64,000 nt of DNA from Acidobacteriota bacterium. Its GTDB lineage: Bacteria > Aquificota > Aquificia > Aquificales > Aquificaceae. The position numbers were made by a program, and so were the translations under genes. Where the stretch lies: positions 104,202 to 168,201 of the forward strand of contig RFFP01000017.1 in NCBI GenBank assembly GCA_003696155.1, written 5' to 3'. A model generated the notes under the pieces. The model made no database searches. It saw only the letters and a program-made list of their open reading frames with translations, and was not told where the DNA came from. Positions 36,248-45,247 of the stretch are shown here, piece after piece. Numbering within the stretch: the stretch's first letter is position 1; every line of letters begins with the position of its first letter.

Positions 36248-37566
36248 TTAGCCTGTATGACGGGGATTATCCTTCTGTCTATCCACCTGCTGTCTAACCA
36301 TTCCACAGGATTTACCTCATGACCCTGGACAAGCATACCAAAATGCAGATGGTCTCCCAAAGCCAATCCAGTGGTTCCAGTAAGACCCACGATTTCACCC
36401 TTCTTTACAAACTGGCCCTCCCTTACATGTATCTCTGAGAGATGTCCATATAGGCTCATAAGCCCAAACCCATGGTCTATGACCACTGCGTTACCGTATA
36501 TGCCTAAGGGTCTTGCAAAAACCACCACACCAGAGTTGGATGCTGGAATAGGTGCCCTTGATAGAGAGGCAAAGTCGTAGCCCATGTGCCTGCTTTCGCT
36601 TACTTGCTGTCCACCGTAGAAATACAACCTTACATCTCCGTAGGTGGATATGACCTTACTGTTAGGAAGCTGGAGAAAGGCTCTATCCCACAACATCCTA
36701 GGCTCACTTTTCCTGCCCAACTCAAGAAGCACGGACGCATCCCTGGCCCTCCATATCTCGTTAACCCTCTTGAAAGCCTCCACAGGGTCAAGACCCTTAC
36801 CCTCCTCGCCCAATAGGGGATATATAACCGAGTTTAGAAAATCATCCTTAAGCTCTATTTTATCCACCTTAGACTTAAAGGGTTTTATGTTTACCCTGAT
36901 AGACTGGGATATTTTATTGCCTGCTTTGTCTTTTGCTTCTACGTAAAGGGCTGTTTCAGGACCTTGCTCCAAACTTACTGGGAAAAGGGTAAGGTAGTAA
37001 ATGCCATCAACGGGATAAAAGGCGTAGCTTTTTTCACCCACGTGGAGCTCAAGCTCCACATCCTTTTCAGATCTGACCTTTATGGCACCTGTGCCACCCT
37101 GTTGTAAGTTTTGGGTGTAAGATACCACCTCTATTTTAGGGGGTGTAAGGTCAATAATTACAGGAATACTGTATTCTTTGCTTCTTAAGAAGCCCGAGCT
37201 CAAACCTATCCTGAGTTTAGCTTCTCCTTCCTTAAGTCCCAAAGACCTGGCGTTTATATCTATGGAAAAGCTCCTTACAGGCGGAGCAAACTTCTTAGAG
37301 TATACCTCCACTTTTTTCCCTTCCCCTTCTATATAAAGGGTTACAGCCTCAACTGGCACGGTAGTCTCTATGTTTACTCTCCTGCTTGCTGGCAGGTAAG
37401 AAAGTTCCTTGAGGCTTTTTTGGGTGAGCTGTGGCCTACCGCCAGCGTAGAGATAAATAAGGTACACTATAATCCCAAAAAGGGCGAGCAGGGCAAGCCT
37501 TCTTATTAACCTAATAAAACCAATCCTTCTTTCTCTTCTCTCCTCTAGTCTATAACGGTATTTCAT
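36244..37566 (-). CDS. M23-family peptidase, membrane-anchored
   Basis: A 440-residue protein with an N-terminal membrane helix (about residues 22-43), a periplasmic beta-rich region, and a C-terminal LytM/M23 domain. The zinc ligands are visible as HMGYDFA, and HLHFG late in the domain, with YGHLSEIHV between. M23 enzymes cut peptidoglycan cross-bridges or act as activators of amidases. The full set of ligands suggests an active enzyme. It overlaps both prmA and the acyltransferase gene by 4 nt. Confidence 0.88.
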   Translation of the reverse strand: MKYRYRLEERRERRIGFIRLIRRLALLALFGIIVYLIYLYAGGRPQLTQKSLKELSYLPASRRVNIETTVPVEAVTLYIEGEGKKVEVYSKKFAPPVRSFSIDINARSLGLKEGEAKLRIGLSSGFLRSKEYSIPVIIDLTPPKIEVVSYTQNLQQGGTGAIKVRSEKDVELELHVGEKSYAFYPVDGIYYLTLFPVSLEQGPETALYVEAKDKAGNKISQSIRVNIKPFKSKVDKIELKDDFLNSVIYPLLGEEGKGLDPVEAFKRVNEIWRARDASVLLELGRKSEPRMLWDRAFLQLPNSKVISTYGDVRLYFYGGQQVSESRHMGYDFASLSRAPIPASNSGVVVFARPLGIYGNAVVIDHGFGLMSLYGHLSEIHVREGQFVKKGEIVGLTGTTGLALGDHLHFGMLVQGHEVNPVEWLDSRWIDRRIIPVIQAK

Positions 37567-38291
37567 CCCAAAACCACAACCCCATACCAGTTTTTACGCC
37601 TTTTAATTTTAGCAGGCTTTAAACCTCTAAGAAGGCTAAGGAAACTTTCAAGCTCATCCTTCCCGTATATGCCCGAGAATACACCTACCCTCCTAAACAG
37701 CTTTAGCAGATTCTCTATCTCCTTCCTAAATATGCCAAGGTCTAAGTTGGCAACAAGTAGGTCAAAACTATCCGTAACTTCCTCTGGACCTGCCAAAAGA
37801 CACTCCACTTCAAGGCAGTTTTCTTTGGTGTTGTGCCTACATTCTTCAACCGCCACTGGGTCTTTGTCTATTGCTACCACCCTTCCTGCACCTAATTTCT
37901 TGAGAGCCATAGCAAGCACGCCCGTCCCAGTCCCCACATCTACAGCAGACCAGCCCTCCTGAAAAAAGTCTTGAATGAGATCAAGACAAAGCTGAGTGGT
38001 AGGATGAAGCCCTGTGCCAAAGGCAGAACCCTGCCTTATAACTATAGGTTTTATCCAGTTGGGCACGACCAGAAGACTTTTTACCCTTACAGGCTTAAAA
38101 GCCCTTTCGGGTGGTATAACCTCAACCTCAAGCACTTCCAGAGGTTCCAAACCCTGTATGGGTTCATAGAGAGCAAATTCAACATAGCTTTCACCTTCGG
38201 AAAGAACCTCTACACCCGAAGTTATATCTACAAGAAGACCGTAAAACTCTTCCGAGCTTAGCTTATATACATACTTCTTGTAAAGGGGCAT
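37563..38291 (-). CDS. prmA: Ribosomal protein L11 methyltransferase
   Basis: A 242-residue SAM-dependent methyltransferase of PrmA type. It has an N-terminal substrate-recognition region, IRQGSAFGTGLHPTTQLCLDL, the SAM site VDVGTGTGVLAMALKKLGA, IDKDPVAVEE and VANLDLG as the NPPY-like motif. It methylates ribosomal protein L11. It is the first gene of a three-gene minus-strand group and marks the left edge of the accessory island. Confidence 0.9.
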   Translation of the reverse strand: MPLYKKYVYKLSSEEFYGLLVDITSGVEVLSEGESYVEFALYEPIQGLEPLEVLEVEVIPPERAFKPVRVKSLLVVPNWIKPIVIRQGSAFGTGLHPTTQLCLDLIQDFFQEGWSAVDVGTGTGVLAMALKKLGAGRVVAIDKDPVAVEECRHNTKENCLEVECLLAGPEEVTDSFDLLVANLDLGIFRKEIENLLKLFRRVGVFSGIYGKDELESFLSLLRGLKPAKIKRRKNWYGVVVLG

Positions 38292-38332
38292 CTATAAATA
38301 GTATAACTTCAACTGAGCCTGTTGAAAAACTC

Positions 38333-38488
38333 TCAAACCATTGACACAAGCCAGATAAAAAGGAAGATGATAGCAAGAAGAAAACAGGCAGATCCCCAAC
38401 TTACCCCAAGTAACTTATATGGATGCTCCTTTTCATAAAGTTTGCACTGAAAGTTCCTCAAGGTTTGGATAATAAGCACGCTTATCAT
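38333..38488 (-). CDS. Possible 51-residue membrane peptide, doubtful
   Basis: A minus-strand frame not in the track. It reads a polar half (LRNFQCKLYEKEHPYKLLG) followed by a 20-residue hydrophobic segment. It has no Shine-Dalgarno, and its first codons lie in the repeat shared with position 58.8 kb. The frame stays open upstream for about 20 more codons without an ATG, so it could be the tail of a deleted membrane protein rather than a gene. Confidence 0.25.
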   Translation of the reverse strand: MISVLIIQTLRNFQCKLYEKEHPYKLLGVSWGSACFLLAIIFLFIWLVSMV

Positions 38489-38648
38489 AGCCGGGATGGT
38501 GTAGGAGGTGAGTATGGTTGAGTTGATGAGGACAGGGGATATTCAGGTTAGGGGGACTCTGATAGAATTCTTGGACAGAGCATTAGAGTCATACACTAAA
38601 AAATTGAATACTAGGCAATCATTTCTTATACTAAAGTCCTTACTCTAA
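38451..38648 (+). pseudogene. Transposase-like fragment A with in-frame TAG
   Basis: A plus-strand frame of 66 codons running through an in-frame TAG. Its central part (IIAGMV, stop, then EVSMVELMRTGD and LIEFLDRAL) matches the fragment at 58.8 kb codon by codon, where the same frame carries RNWSQHNKELVKRGEIL, a style of N-terminus seen in IS5-like transposases. After the TAG is AGGAGGTGAGT-ATG, so a 44-residue peptide (38514-38648) could still be translated. I read it as a decayed mobile-element fragment; the family assignment is inference. Confidence 0.4.
38479..38574 (+). repeat. 96-bp dispersed repeat, copy A
   Basis: By hand alignment this stretch equals the reverse complement of 58840-58935 at about 85 of 96 positions without gaps. 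Most differences are transitions and seven of eleven fall in the third position of the transposase-like frame. The rest of 38292-38717 holds the two doubtful frames listed here and the upstream region of the K/E-rich gene. Confidence 0.8.
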
Positions 38649-38717
38649 AGTTTCATCAATTTTTCATCTTGTTCCTCTTAGAATTATACACATCAATACT
38701 TTTAAGGAGGTAAAACC

Positions 38718-38930
38718 ATGAAGAAGTTCTTAGCAGCTCTTTTGACGGTAGCCTTTGCTGGTGCAGCTGTAGCTGCGGAAGCTCAAGCTCCTGAGAAGAA
38801 AGAGGAAAAGCCTGCCCAAGAGCAAAAGAAGGAAGAGAAGGCTCACAAAAAGGTCCACAAGAAGCATATGAAGAAGGAAGAGAAGAAAGAGGAGAAGAAG
38901 GAGGAAAAGAAGGAAGAGCAAAAGAAGTAA
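38718..38930 (+). CDS. 70-residue exported Lys/Glu-rich protein
   Basis: A signal peptide (MKKFLAALLTVAFAGAAVAAEA) is followed by about 50 residues consisting almost only of Lys and Glu with His and Gln, in KKEEKKEE-like repeats. The DNA is a nearly pure purine tract over the last 80 bases, prone to slippage. A strong ribosome site (AAGGAGGTAAAACC) and a following hairpin support expression. The composition suggests an unfolded periplasmic polyelectrolyte; the His-containing KVHKKHMKK part might bind metal ions, which fits the metal island. No family is recognised. Confidence 0.65.
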   Translation: MKKFLAALLTVAFAGAAVAAEAQAPEKKEEKPAQEQKKEEKAHKKVHKKHMKKEEKKEEKKEEKKEEQKK

Positions 38931-38939
38931 GCCATCTGT

Positions 38940-38965
38940 GGGGGCTCAGTCCCCCTCCATTTTTA
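38940..38965 (+). terminator. Probable intrinsic terminator after the K/E-rich gene
   Basis: GGGGG-CTCAGT-CCCCC forms a five-pair GC stem followed by TCCATTTTTAT, nine bases after the stop codon. The U run is interrupted, so strength is uncertain. It overlaps the last codons of the convergent pseudogene. Confidence 0.5.
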
Positions 38966-40292
38966 TACCGTACTGTCTTATCTTCCTATACAAGTTAGAT
39001 AGATAAAGTTTTATAACTTCCGAAACTTTTTTAAGGTCATAGTTGTATTCTCTAAATTTTCTCTCTATGAAGATCTTTTCGAACTCCCGTTTGGCACTTT
39101 TGAGATCCATCTGCATAAAGAGTTTTTCGTATCCTTCTAAAGGATTTACACTAAGGAGAGCTTTTATGTCTTGAGCTTTGATCTCTTCCCCTGCGTGTAA
39201 GATTGCAAGTCTTTCTATAAGGTTTTTGAGTTCTCTTACATTTCCACGCCATTCGTGAGTCATAAGCAAGTCCTTAGCTCCCTCTGTTAAGTGTTTTTTA
39301 GGTTTCTTGTACTCTCTTGAAAATCTGTCTAAAAAGTGTTCTGCAAGCAGGATGATGTCTTCACCTCTTTCTCTGAGAGGAGGTAATTTTAGAGTGAAGG
39401 CGGATATCCTGTAGTAGAGATCATCTCTGAAATTTCCCTTCTTTATCTCATCGCCAAATCTTTGTTAGATGCGGACAAAAGCCTAAACTCGGAATACACT
39501 ACTTGCGTACCACCAAGTCTTGTAAATCTCTTAGTTTCAAGTACTCTCAAAAGCTTAGCTTGAGCTTTTAAGCTCATATCTCCTATTTCGTCTAAGAAGA
39601 GCGTGCCACCATGGGCAAGCTCTAACTTGCCTTGCTTTCTTGAAGAAGCGGAAGTAAAGGCTCCTTCTCGTAGCCAAAAAGCTCTGCTTCTATCAGGTCG
39701 TCAGGAAGAGAAGCGCAGTTTATATCCACAAAAGGGGCATCTCTTCTTTCAGAAAGCTGATGTATCTTTCTTGCTACCAGCTCTTTACCTGTTCCGCTTT
39801 CGCCAAGTATAAGCACATTTATGTTAGTTTTGGCTATCTTGGTTATGGTCTCCTTGAGTTCAAGAATAGTTTTAGAATTGAATTTCCTATAAGTTCGTCT
39901 TCGTCAGTTTTCTCAGCTCTCTTTCTGAGAACCTCTTGAACAGCCCTCTCTACTGTGAGCAGTAGCCTTTCCATAGAAAAAGGCTTTTCAATAAAGTCAT
40001 AAGCACCACCCTTTATAGCTTTGACTGCGTGTTCCACTTTACCGTGCCCTGTTATGACTATTATGCTAGTATCTGGAAGGTAGGTTTTTATTTGACTCAG
40101 GAAAGAAATACCATCACCGTCTGGTAGCCATACATCAAGTATAACCGCATGAAAGTATTCGGCCTGTATGAGTCTTTTGGTACTTTCTATACTGTCTGCG
40201 GTTTTTACATAGTATCCCTCATCCTCCAGAAGGTTTTTAAGTGTTTCCCTTATGCCCTTTTCATCGTCAACTACAAGCAATGTACCCTTCAT
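38946..40292 (-). pseudogene. Sigma-54-dependent NtrC-family response regulator, frameshifted
   Basis: Three fragments in different frames rebuild one regulator: a receiver domain (39843-40292, VVDDEKG, the phosphoacceptor in VILDVWLPDGD, IEKPF), an AAA+ domain ([28 protein letters not shown]) and a Fis-type helix-turn-helix end. Lesions I can see, from the start of the gene: a tandem AATTC duplication after the receiver (ELIGNS), a missing G in GYEKGAFTS, and a missing G after SNKDL. Such proteins switch on sigma-54 promoters. With three lesions the full activator is not made, unless two are assembly errors in G runs. The free receiver may still be expressed. Confidence 0.85.
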
Positions 40293-40371
40293 GTTAAGAT
40301 TTTACAATGTTCACCTACCGTTCATAATGGTTATCTAAGCTTTAATTTAAATACCAGTAGGAGGTAGAAAG

Positions 40372-40668
40372 ATGAGGAAGTTGGTGGTACTTTTGGCAGT
40401 TTTCTCAGGGACTTTGATGGCTTATCCGAGGAGTGGTCAAGGCAAGATGCATATGTGGTGTGAGCAAAATTGGGAAAAGTGCAAAGAGTACAAACTTGAG
40501 ACACTTAAGATAAGGGAAAAGTACATACCAAAAGAGAGAGAATGCTTGGAAAAGGCAAGCACATTTCAGGATATGAGGAGTTGCATGGTGGACCTAAGAG
40601 AGCAGATGCGTAGAGAATTTTACGACCTTCGTAAAAAGATGCTAAAGGAGGTTAATCCACAACCTTGA
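40372..40668 (+). CDS. Small periplasmic helical protein in the Czc operon
   Basis: A 98-residue protein with a signal peptide (about residues 1-17) and a charged helical remainder with three cysteines (MWCEQNWEKC and SCMVDLREQM), a histidine and several methionines. The pattern of a mature helical hairpin with R/K/E runs resembles the Spy/CpxP or CnrX kind of periplasmic metal sensors, but no LTxxQ motif is seen. A strong AGGAGGTAG site precedes it. It overlaps the response regulator by 4 nt, so a sensing or buffering role for the two-component pair is plausible. Confidence 0.65.
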   Translation: MRKLVVLLAVFSGTLMAYPRSGQGKMHMWCEQNWEKCKEYKLETLKIREKYIPKERECLEKASTFQDMRSCMVDLREQMRREFYDLRKKMLKEVNPQP

Positions 40669-41321
40669 GGATCCTTCTTATAGAGGATGATACATCTTTG
40701 GCTAAGGGACTAAAGGAGGTTCTTGAAAGAGAAGGTTATCGTGTTAGTCTTGCCTTGGATGGAAAAAGGGGTTACGAGCTTGCCCTCAGTGATGGATTTG
40801 ACCTTATAATCCTTGACCTTCTCCTCCCTTCCATGAGGGGGGAGGAAGTGCTAAAAAGTCTCAGAAGATCTGGAGTCAAAACGCCAGTGCTTATGCTTAC
40901 TGTAGTATCTGACCTTTCCAAGAAGATTGATCTCTTTTCTCTGGGTGCGGATGACTACCTTACAAAGCCCTTCCATCTTGAAGAACTTTTGGCAAGGATA
41001 AGAGCCATTATAAGAAGAAGCTCGGGGAACATCTCTGACATTATAGAAGTTGGAGAGGTCAAGATAGAAACCAACAAGAAGAGGGTACTTGTTAACGGTC
41101 GGGAGATAACTCTTACCGCGGCGGAGTACGCAGTTCTTGAGTATCTCTGTCTCAACAGGGGGAGATACATAAGTAGGGATGAGATTGTTGAAAGGTGCTT
41201 AAGCTACAGGAACGTGCCTGAGAGTAATACGGTGGAGGTTTTCATATCCAGAATAAGAAAAAAACTTGGGTATAAGGACTTTATAAAGTCTTTGAGAGGG
41301 TTTGGTTATAAGGTAGAATGA
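40665..41321 (+). CDS. OmpR-family response regulator
   Basis: A 218-residue two-domain regulator: receiver with acidic pocket EDD, phosphoacceptor D51 in LIILDLLLPS, and the LTKPF lysine, then a winged-helix DNA-binding domain (LTAAEYAVLEYL, EVFISRIRKKLG, GFGYKVE). It starts with TTG overlapping the previous TGA, and the AAGGAGG upstream is about 12 bases away, a long spacing. With the adjacent kinase it likely turns on czc genes in response to metal, like CzcR or CopR. That role is inferred from context. Confidence 0.92.
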   Translation: MRILLIEDDTSLAKGLKEVLEREGYRVSLALDGKRGYELALSDGFDLIILDLLLPSMRGEEVLKSLRRSGVKTPVLMLTVVSDLSKKIDLFSLGADDYLTKPFHLEELLARIRAIIRRSSGNISDIIEVGEVKIETNKKRVLVNGREITLTAAEYAVLEYLCLNRGRYISRDEIVERCLSYRNVPESNTVEVFISRIRKKLGYKDFIKSLRGFGYKVE

Positions 41322-42577
41322 AAAGATCACTTAAATTACAACTTGTTTTGCTTCTGAGCTTTCTGGTGATTCTCTTAACCGCTTATCACATACTGCTCTA
41401 TGTAAGTGTAGAAAAAGTCCTTTTTTCCTCGGTGGACAGACATATGGCGGAAGATGCAAAAGCCTTTGAACTCTTTTACTTTTCTGGAAAAGGGTGGGAA
41501 GATACGCATACCAACTACGAAGCATACACTATAAGAACACCGGATGGTCTTGTACTTGACAGCACAGAAAATGTATCGCTTCCCTTTGATGTAAGCTGGA
41601 CAATGCCAGACATACGAACTGTAAATTACGGCGATGGCTTTTACAGGATACTTACCTACAGGAGAAAAGATGGTTTTTATGTGCAGTATGCGGTTAACTT
41701 CACCTCTGAAGTAGAATTTTTGAAACACCTAAAGCTCTACATGTTTATATCGTGGGGAAGCATATCCTTTCTGATGGTACTGACTTACCTTTTGGTTCTC
41801 AGGTCTATAATAACCTCTATAAGAGCTATCAGTGAAGCCATTACCAAAGAGAGATTAGAGACTAGCGAAGATATTTACCAAGAATTAAAGCCTCTTTTTG
41901 AGAAGATCAGAAATACTCTGCACAGCTTGAAAGCTCTGTCTGAAAGACAGAAAAACGTTATACTGGGACTTAGCCACTCGGTAAAGACTCCCCTGTCAAC
42001 TGCCTTACTGGTATTGGAGGATATCATCAGACGCTCAAATGATGATAATCTGAAGATAGTCAGGGACGAGCTTTGGAGGTTGGAGAAAAATGTAAGCACC
42101 TTTCTCAGAATGTCCAAGATAGAAGATCAGCAGAATCTTGCTAATGTAGAAAGGCACGAACTTCTATCTTTGATAGAAAGGGTGTATAAACTTTACGATA
42201 CGAAAACCAGTAGAATAAGGTTTGAAAGTCCTGAGAAATGTGTTTATGTATTGTGCGACAAGGACATACTTTTGGAGATTCTCAACATACTGATGGACAA
42301 CGCCCTGACCCACAGTTTGGTAGACAGCTTTATAACCATCAGAATTACGGAAGAAAACCTACACGCAGTTGTATGCGTTGAAAATTTTGCGGAAAAAAGC
42401 ATAGACAAAGGGAAGCTCTTTAAACCTTTTGAAGGAAGATACACAGGTATAGGTCTTTACATGGCAAACAAACTTGCCTTAATTATGGATTGCAAACTGA
42501 GTGTACATCAAGAAAAAGTAGGTGATCACTTCTTGATAAGAGTGTGTGTTCGTATCCCTCTTGGTCAAACCGCTTAA
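41318..42577 (+). CDS. Membrane sensor histidine kinase
   Basis: A 419-residue kinase. There are two membrane helices (about residues 9-30 and 140-162) flanking a periplasmic sensor of roughly 110 residues, then a HisKA-like helix pair with H220 in GLSHSVKTPLST and an ATPase domain with the N-box MDNALTHS and a G-box GIGLYMANKLA. The first G-box (DxGxG) is replaced by VENFAEKS, so ATP binding may be unusual. No metal motif is obvious in the sensor. It overlaps the regulator gene by 4 nt and is its likely partner. Confidence 0.88.
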   Translation: MKRSLKLQLVLLLSFLVILLTAYHILLYVSVEKVLFSSVDRHMAEDAKAFELFYFSGKGWEDTHTNYEAYTIRTPDGLVLDSTENVSLPFDVSWTMPDIRTVNYGDGFYRILTYRRKDGFYVQYAVNFTSEVEFLKHLKLYMFISWGSISFLMVLTYLLVLRSIITSIRAISEAITKERLETSEDIYQELKPLFEKIRNTLHSLKALSERQKNVILGLSHSVKTPLSTALLVLEDIIRRSNDDNLKIVRDELWRLEKNVSTFLRMSKIEDQQNLANVERHELLSLIERVYKLYDTKTSRIRFESPEKCVYVLCDKDILLEILNILMDNALTHSLVDSFITIRITEENLHAVVCVENFAEKSIDKGKLFKPFEGRYTGIGLYMANKLALIMDCKLSVHQEKVGDHFLIRVCVRIPLGQTA

Positions 42578-42630
42578 CCGTTAATTTGGGATTAATATTG
42601 ATCTCATACAATACTGATGAGGAAAGAGTT

Positions 42631-43059
42631 ATGGAGCTTATGAAGCTTCACCCTCCTGTGGTGCATTTTGCTATAGCTTTCCCTGTGTTTATGTTCATCA
42701 CAGACTTATACTACAGGTGGAAGAAAAAACCACCGGACGGACTGCACGTTTTGCTTACCTACATTAGCACTCTTGCTCTTCTGGGTGGGACTGGATCTGG
42801 CATAATAGCTCACAAGCCTATAGAGGAAGAACTTCACACTATCGGAGTTTTTGAGTTTCACGAATCCTTAGGTATCTTTTTAAGCCTCCTCTTCTTAGGT
42901 TTGGCTTTTGTCAGGTTTTATTTGGATAAAACCAAAGGCGGTATGCGCTTAAGAGATATATATACTCTGTTGCTTGCTGTAGGAGTTATATTACTTTTCT
43001 TGCAAGGGCGGTGGGGAGGTATGATAGTTTATGACTACCTTTTAAAAACAGGGCTATGA
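42631..43059 (+). CDS. DUF2231-like membrane protein
   Basis: I choose the ATG at 42631 after a GAGGAAAG site (142 residues); the track frame begins inside the kinase gene. The start MKLHPPVVHFAIAFPV is the DUF2231 hallmark, with four membrane helices and a GVFEFHESLGIF histidine segment. DUF2231 proteins are often beside heavy-metal or redox genes, and their histidines suggest heme or metal contact; the function is not established. It overlaps the CzcC-like gene by 4 nt. Confidence 0.8.
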   Translation: MELMKLHPPVVHFAIAFPVFMFITDLYYRWKKKPPDGLHVLLTYISTLALLGGTGSGIIAHKPIEEELHTIGVFEFHESLGIFLSLLFLGLAFVRFYLDKTKGGMRLRDIYTLLLAVGVILLFLQGRWGGMIVYDYLLKTGL

Positions 43060-44225
43060 TACTGCTTTTTCTTCTGCTGATTGGCGTCTCTTACGGCATA
43101 GAACTAAGTGAAGCTGTAAATAAAGCTCTTTCTTATTATCCTTCCTTGAAAGCCCTTGAAGAAGAAAGGAGAGGCATAGAAGGTAAAGCTCTCTTTTACA
43201 GGAGCTACTTAAACCCTACAGTTGGTCTTGAGTTGGGAAACTTTGGGACTTCAAAAGATGGTGTGAGGTCAAGCCCCATCTACAAGTTTTCCTACTCTCA
43301 GCCGGTGCTTATCTACCCCCTAAGTAGTTTTTTAAAAGAGGCGGTAAAGCAGGAGCTTTCCGCTTTTGATGAAGGGATAGCGCAGGAGAGGAATGCGATC
43401 GTAGGTGATGTGTATCTGGCTTTTTATACCACACTTTACAAAAGGGAACTTCTCAGGATTGCGGAGGAAGACTACCAGACAAGTCAGGATATTTACAGCT
43501 TCGTCAAAAAACTGTTTGACCTTGGAGAGATTACAAAACTGGATCTATTCAGAGCGGAAAGGGAACTGGATATAGCAAAAACGGAGCTTGAACTTGCCAA
43601 AAGCGATTACCAAAGTGCTATAAGAAGACTTTCTCTATTCTTAAACGAGGATGTAAAAGATTTAGATGGAAGCATAGAAGATCTAAGAGATATGAAAGCG
43701 CTACAATTTGAAAATCTTCCACAGGTGAAGCGCTACGAGTATCTTGTAAAAAGTACAAAGGCAAACATTCAGGTGGAAAGAACATTAGCCAAGCCACAGT
43801 TAAGCGTGGATATTTTGGCGGAGAAAGTTTCTCAAAGCGAGTACGGTTTTAGGGCGGGTTTTTCTGTAAGTTTACCCATCTTTTACAAAAGGCAGGCGGA
43901 AATAATACAACTGTCTTCTCAGGCAAGAAGTTTAGAAAGGCTCAAAGAGTTAGAGAAGATAAAAACTCAGATAGAATACGAGCGCTTGGTCAAAAGGTAT
44001 GAGACTATAAAAAGTGAGGTAAAAAGAATTGACGATACACTGCTTGTAAAAGCCCGTGAGGAGTTAAGCTTAGCAATGAAGAGCTACCGTCTTAGAACTA
44101 TTACATCTCTTGAGCTTTCTGAAACCAAAAGGAGGTATATACAACTCTTAAGATACAGGTTAGACCTTCTTATGCAAGCTCACGAAGCATACTCCAAATA
44201 TCTGTCTTTGGGGGGTCAGCTATGA
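43056..44225 (+). CDS. CzcC-like outer-membrane efflux protein
   Basis: A 389-residue TolC-family channel with a signal peptide (about residues 1-15). It has the two-half coiled pattern, with LFDLGEITKLDLFRAEREL and SYRLRTITSLELSETKRRY as the paired segments. It is distinct in sequence from the CusC-like gene at 9.2 kb. It joins the CzcB and CzcA proteins to span the envelope. Four-base overlaps on both sides show tight operon coupling. Confidence 0.86.
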   Translation: MILLFLLLIGVSYGIELSEAVNKALSYYPSLKALEEERRGIEGKALFYRSYLNPTVGLELGNFGTSKDGVRSSPIYKFSYSQPVLIYPLSSFLKEAVKQELSAFDEGIAQERNAIVGDVYLAFYTTLYKRELLRIAEEDYQTSQDIYSFVKKLFDLGEITKLDLFRAERELDIAKTELELAKSDYQSAIRRLSLFLNEDVKDLDGSIEDLRDMKALQFENLPQVKRYEYLVKSTKANIQVERTLAKPQLSVDILAEKVSQSEYGFRAGFSVSLPIFYKRQAEIIQLSSQARSLERLKELEKIKTQIEYERLVKRYETIKSEVKRIDDTLLVKAREELSLAMKSYRLRTITSLELSETKRRYIQLLRYRLDLLMQAHEAYSKYLSLGGQL

Positions 44226-45247
44226 GAGTCCTTTTACTGATTGTGCTTCCCATTTTGGCTTTTTCTCAAACCGTAAAACTTGATGAAAAGGTGATGCAAA
44301 AACTCGGCGTAAAGCTATACACGGTAAAGTTAGAGAAGGTAAAGGAGACATTAACACTTCCATCACAGGTAAGTGAGTATGCAGGTTTTGTGGCAGAGAT
44401 ATACCCACCGGTGAGTGGTATAGTAAAGAAGGTTTTTGTGAAGGAAGGGGATCATGTGAAAAAGGGAAGTCCCCTTGCCTTAGTTTACTCTCCCCACATA
44501 GCGGAACTTCAAGCTCAGATTAGGATGGCTAAGGTAAAACTGCAAACCGCTCAAGAAACGCTAAAAAGAGAGGAGATGCTTTACAAAGAGGAGGTCATCC
44601 CGTATGTGAGGTATTACGGAGCAAAGATAGAGTACGAGCGATCAAAAGGGGAGTATGAAGCTCTTTTGGCATCTTTAAAGTCCTTTGGTGAAGTAATAGG
44701 TGATGCGGTCTTAATAAGGTCACCAATAAGCGGTTATGTAATTGAGCAGAAGGTCTTTACCGGGACAGGTGTTGATATATCAAAGGAGATGTTTAAGATT
44801 CACTCACGCCAAAAACTTTGGGTATACGCTTACGCAACACCTGAGGATGCTATAAGAGTAAAGAAGGGTATCAAAGGCTATGTGCTGTGGCAGGGTAAAA
44901 AGGTGGAGGGCAGGGTTGATTATGTATCTCACGAGGTGGACAAAAACACCAAGAGGGTCGCCATAAGGCTGATTGTGGATAACATAAACGACCTGCTAAG
45001 ACCCGGTCTTATGACACAGAGTGTTATTGAGCTGGGAAGCGTTTTGGGTGTGTGGCTTCCAGCTGAGGCTGTACAAAGATTAAAAGATATGAATGTGGTT
45101 TTTGTAAAAACTCCAGATGGCTTTAGCGTTAAATCTGTGAGGAAGTTGCGCCAAGAAGAGAACAAAGTGTTGGTAGAAGGCTTGAAGGAAGGCGAGCAAG
45201 TTGCGGTGAGCGGAGTTGTATTCCTAAAATCACAGGTAGAAAGATGA
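44222..45247 (+). CDS. CzcB-like periplasmic adaptor
   Basis: A 341-residue membrane fusion protein with an N-terminal signal segment. The lipoyl-like half VSGIVKKVFVKEGDHVKKGSPL and its mate SPISGYVIEQKVFTGTGVD surround a helical hairpin (about residues 95-145). A beta-barrel and a membrane-proximal domain with VEGLKEGEQVAVSG follow. There is no extra metal domain like that in the CusB-like protein. It bridges CzcA and CzcC. Overlaps with both neighbours are 4 nt. Confidence 0.87.
   Translation: MRVLLLIVLPILAFSQTVKLDEKVMQKLGVKLYTVKLEKVKETLTLPSQVSEYAGFVAEIYPPVSGIVKKVFVKEGDHVKKGSPLALVYSPHIAELQAQIRMAKVKLQTAQETLKREEMLYKEEVIPYVRYYGAKIEYERSKGEYEALLASLKSFGEVIGDAVLIRSPISGYVIEQKVFTGTGVDISKEMFKIHSRQKLWVYAYATPEDAIRVKKGIKGYVLWQGKKVEGRVDYVSHEVDKNTKRVAIRLIVDNINDLLRPGLMTQSVIELGSVLGVWLPAEAVQRLKDMNVVFVKTPDGFSVKSVRKLRQEENKVLVEGLKEGEQVAVSGVVFLKSQVER

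Noticed and set aside
38846-38928. Purine-rich repeats as a CRISPR or tandem array
   Set aside because: The repeats are codon repeats of a Lys/Glu tail without regular unit or spacers. No CRISPR array was seen in the window.
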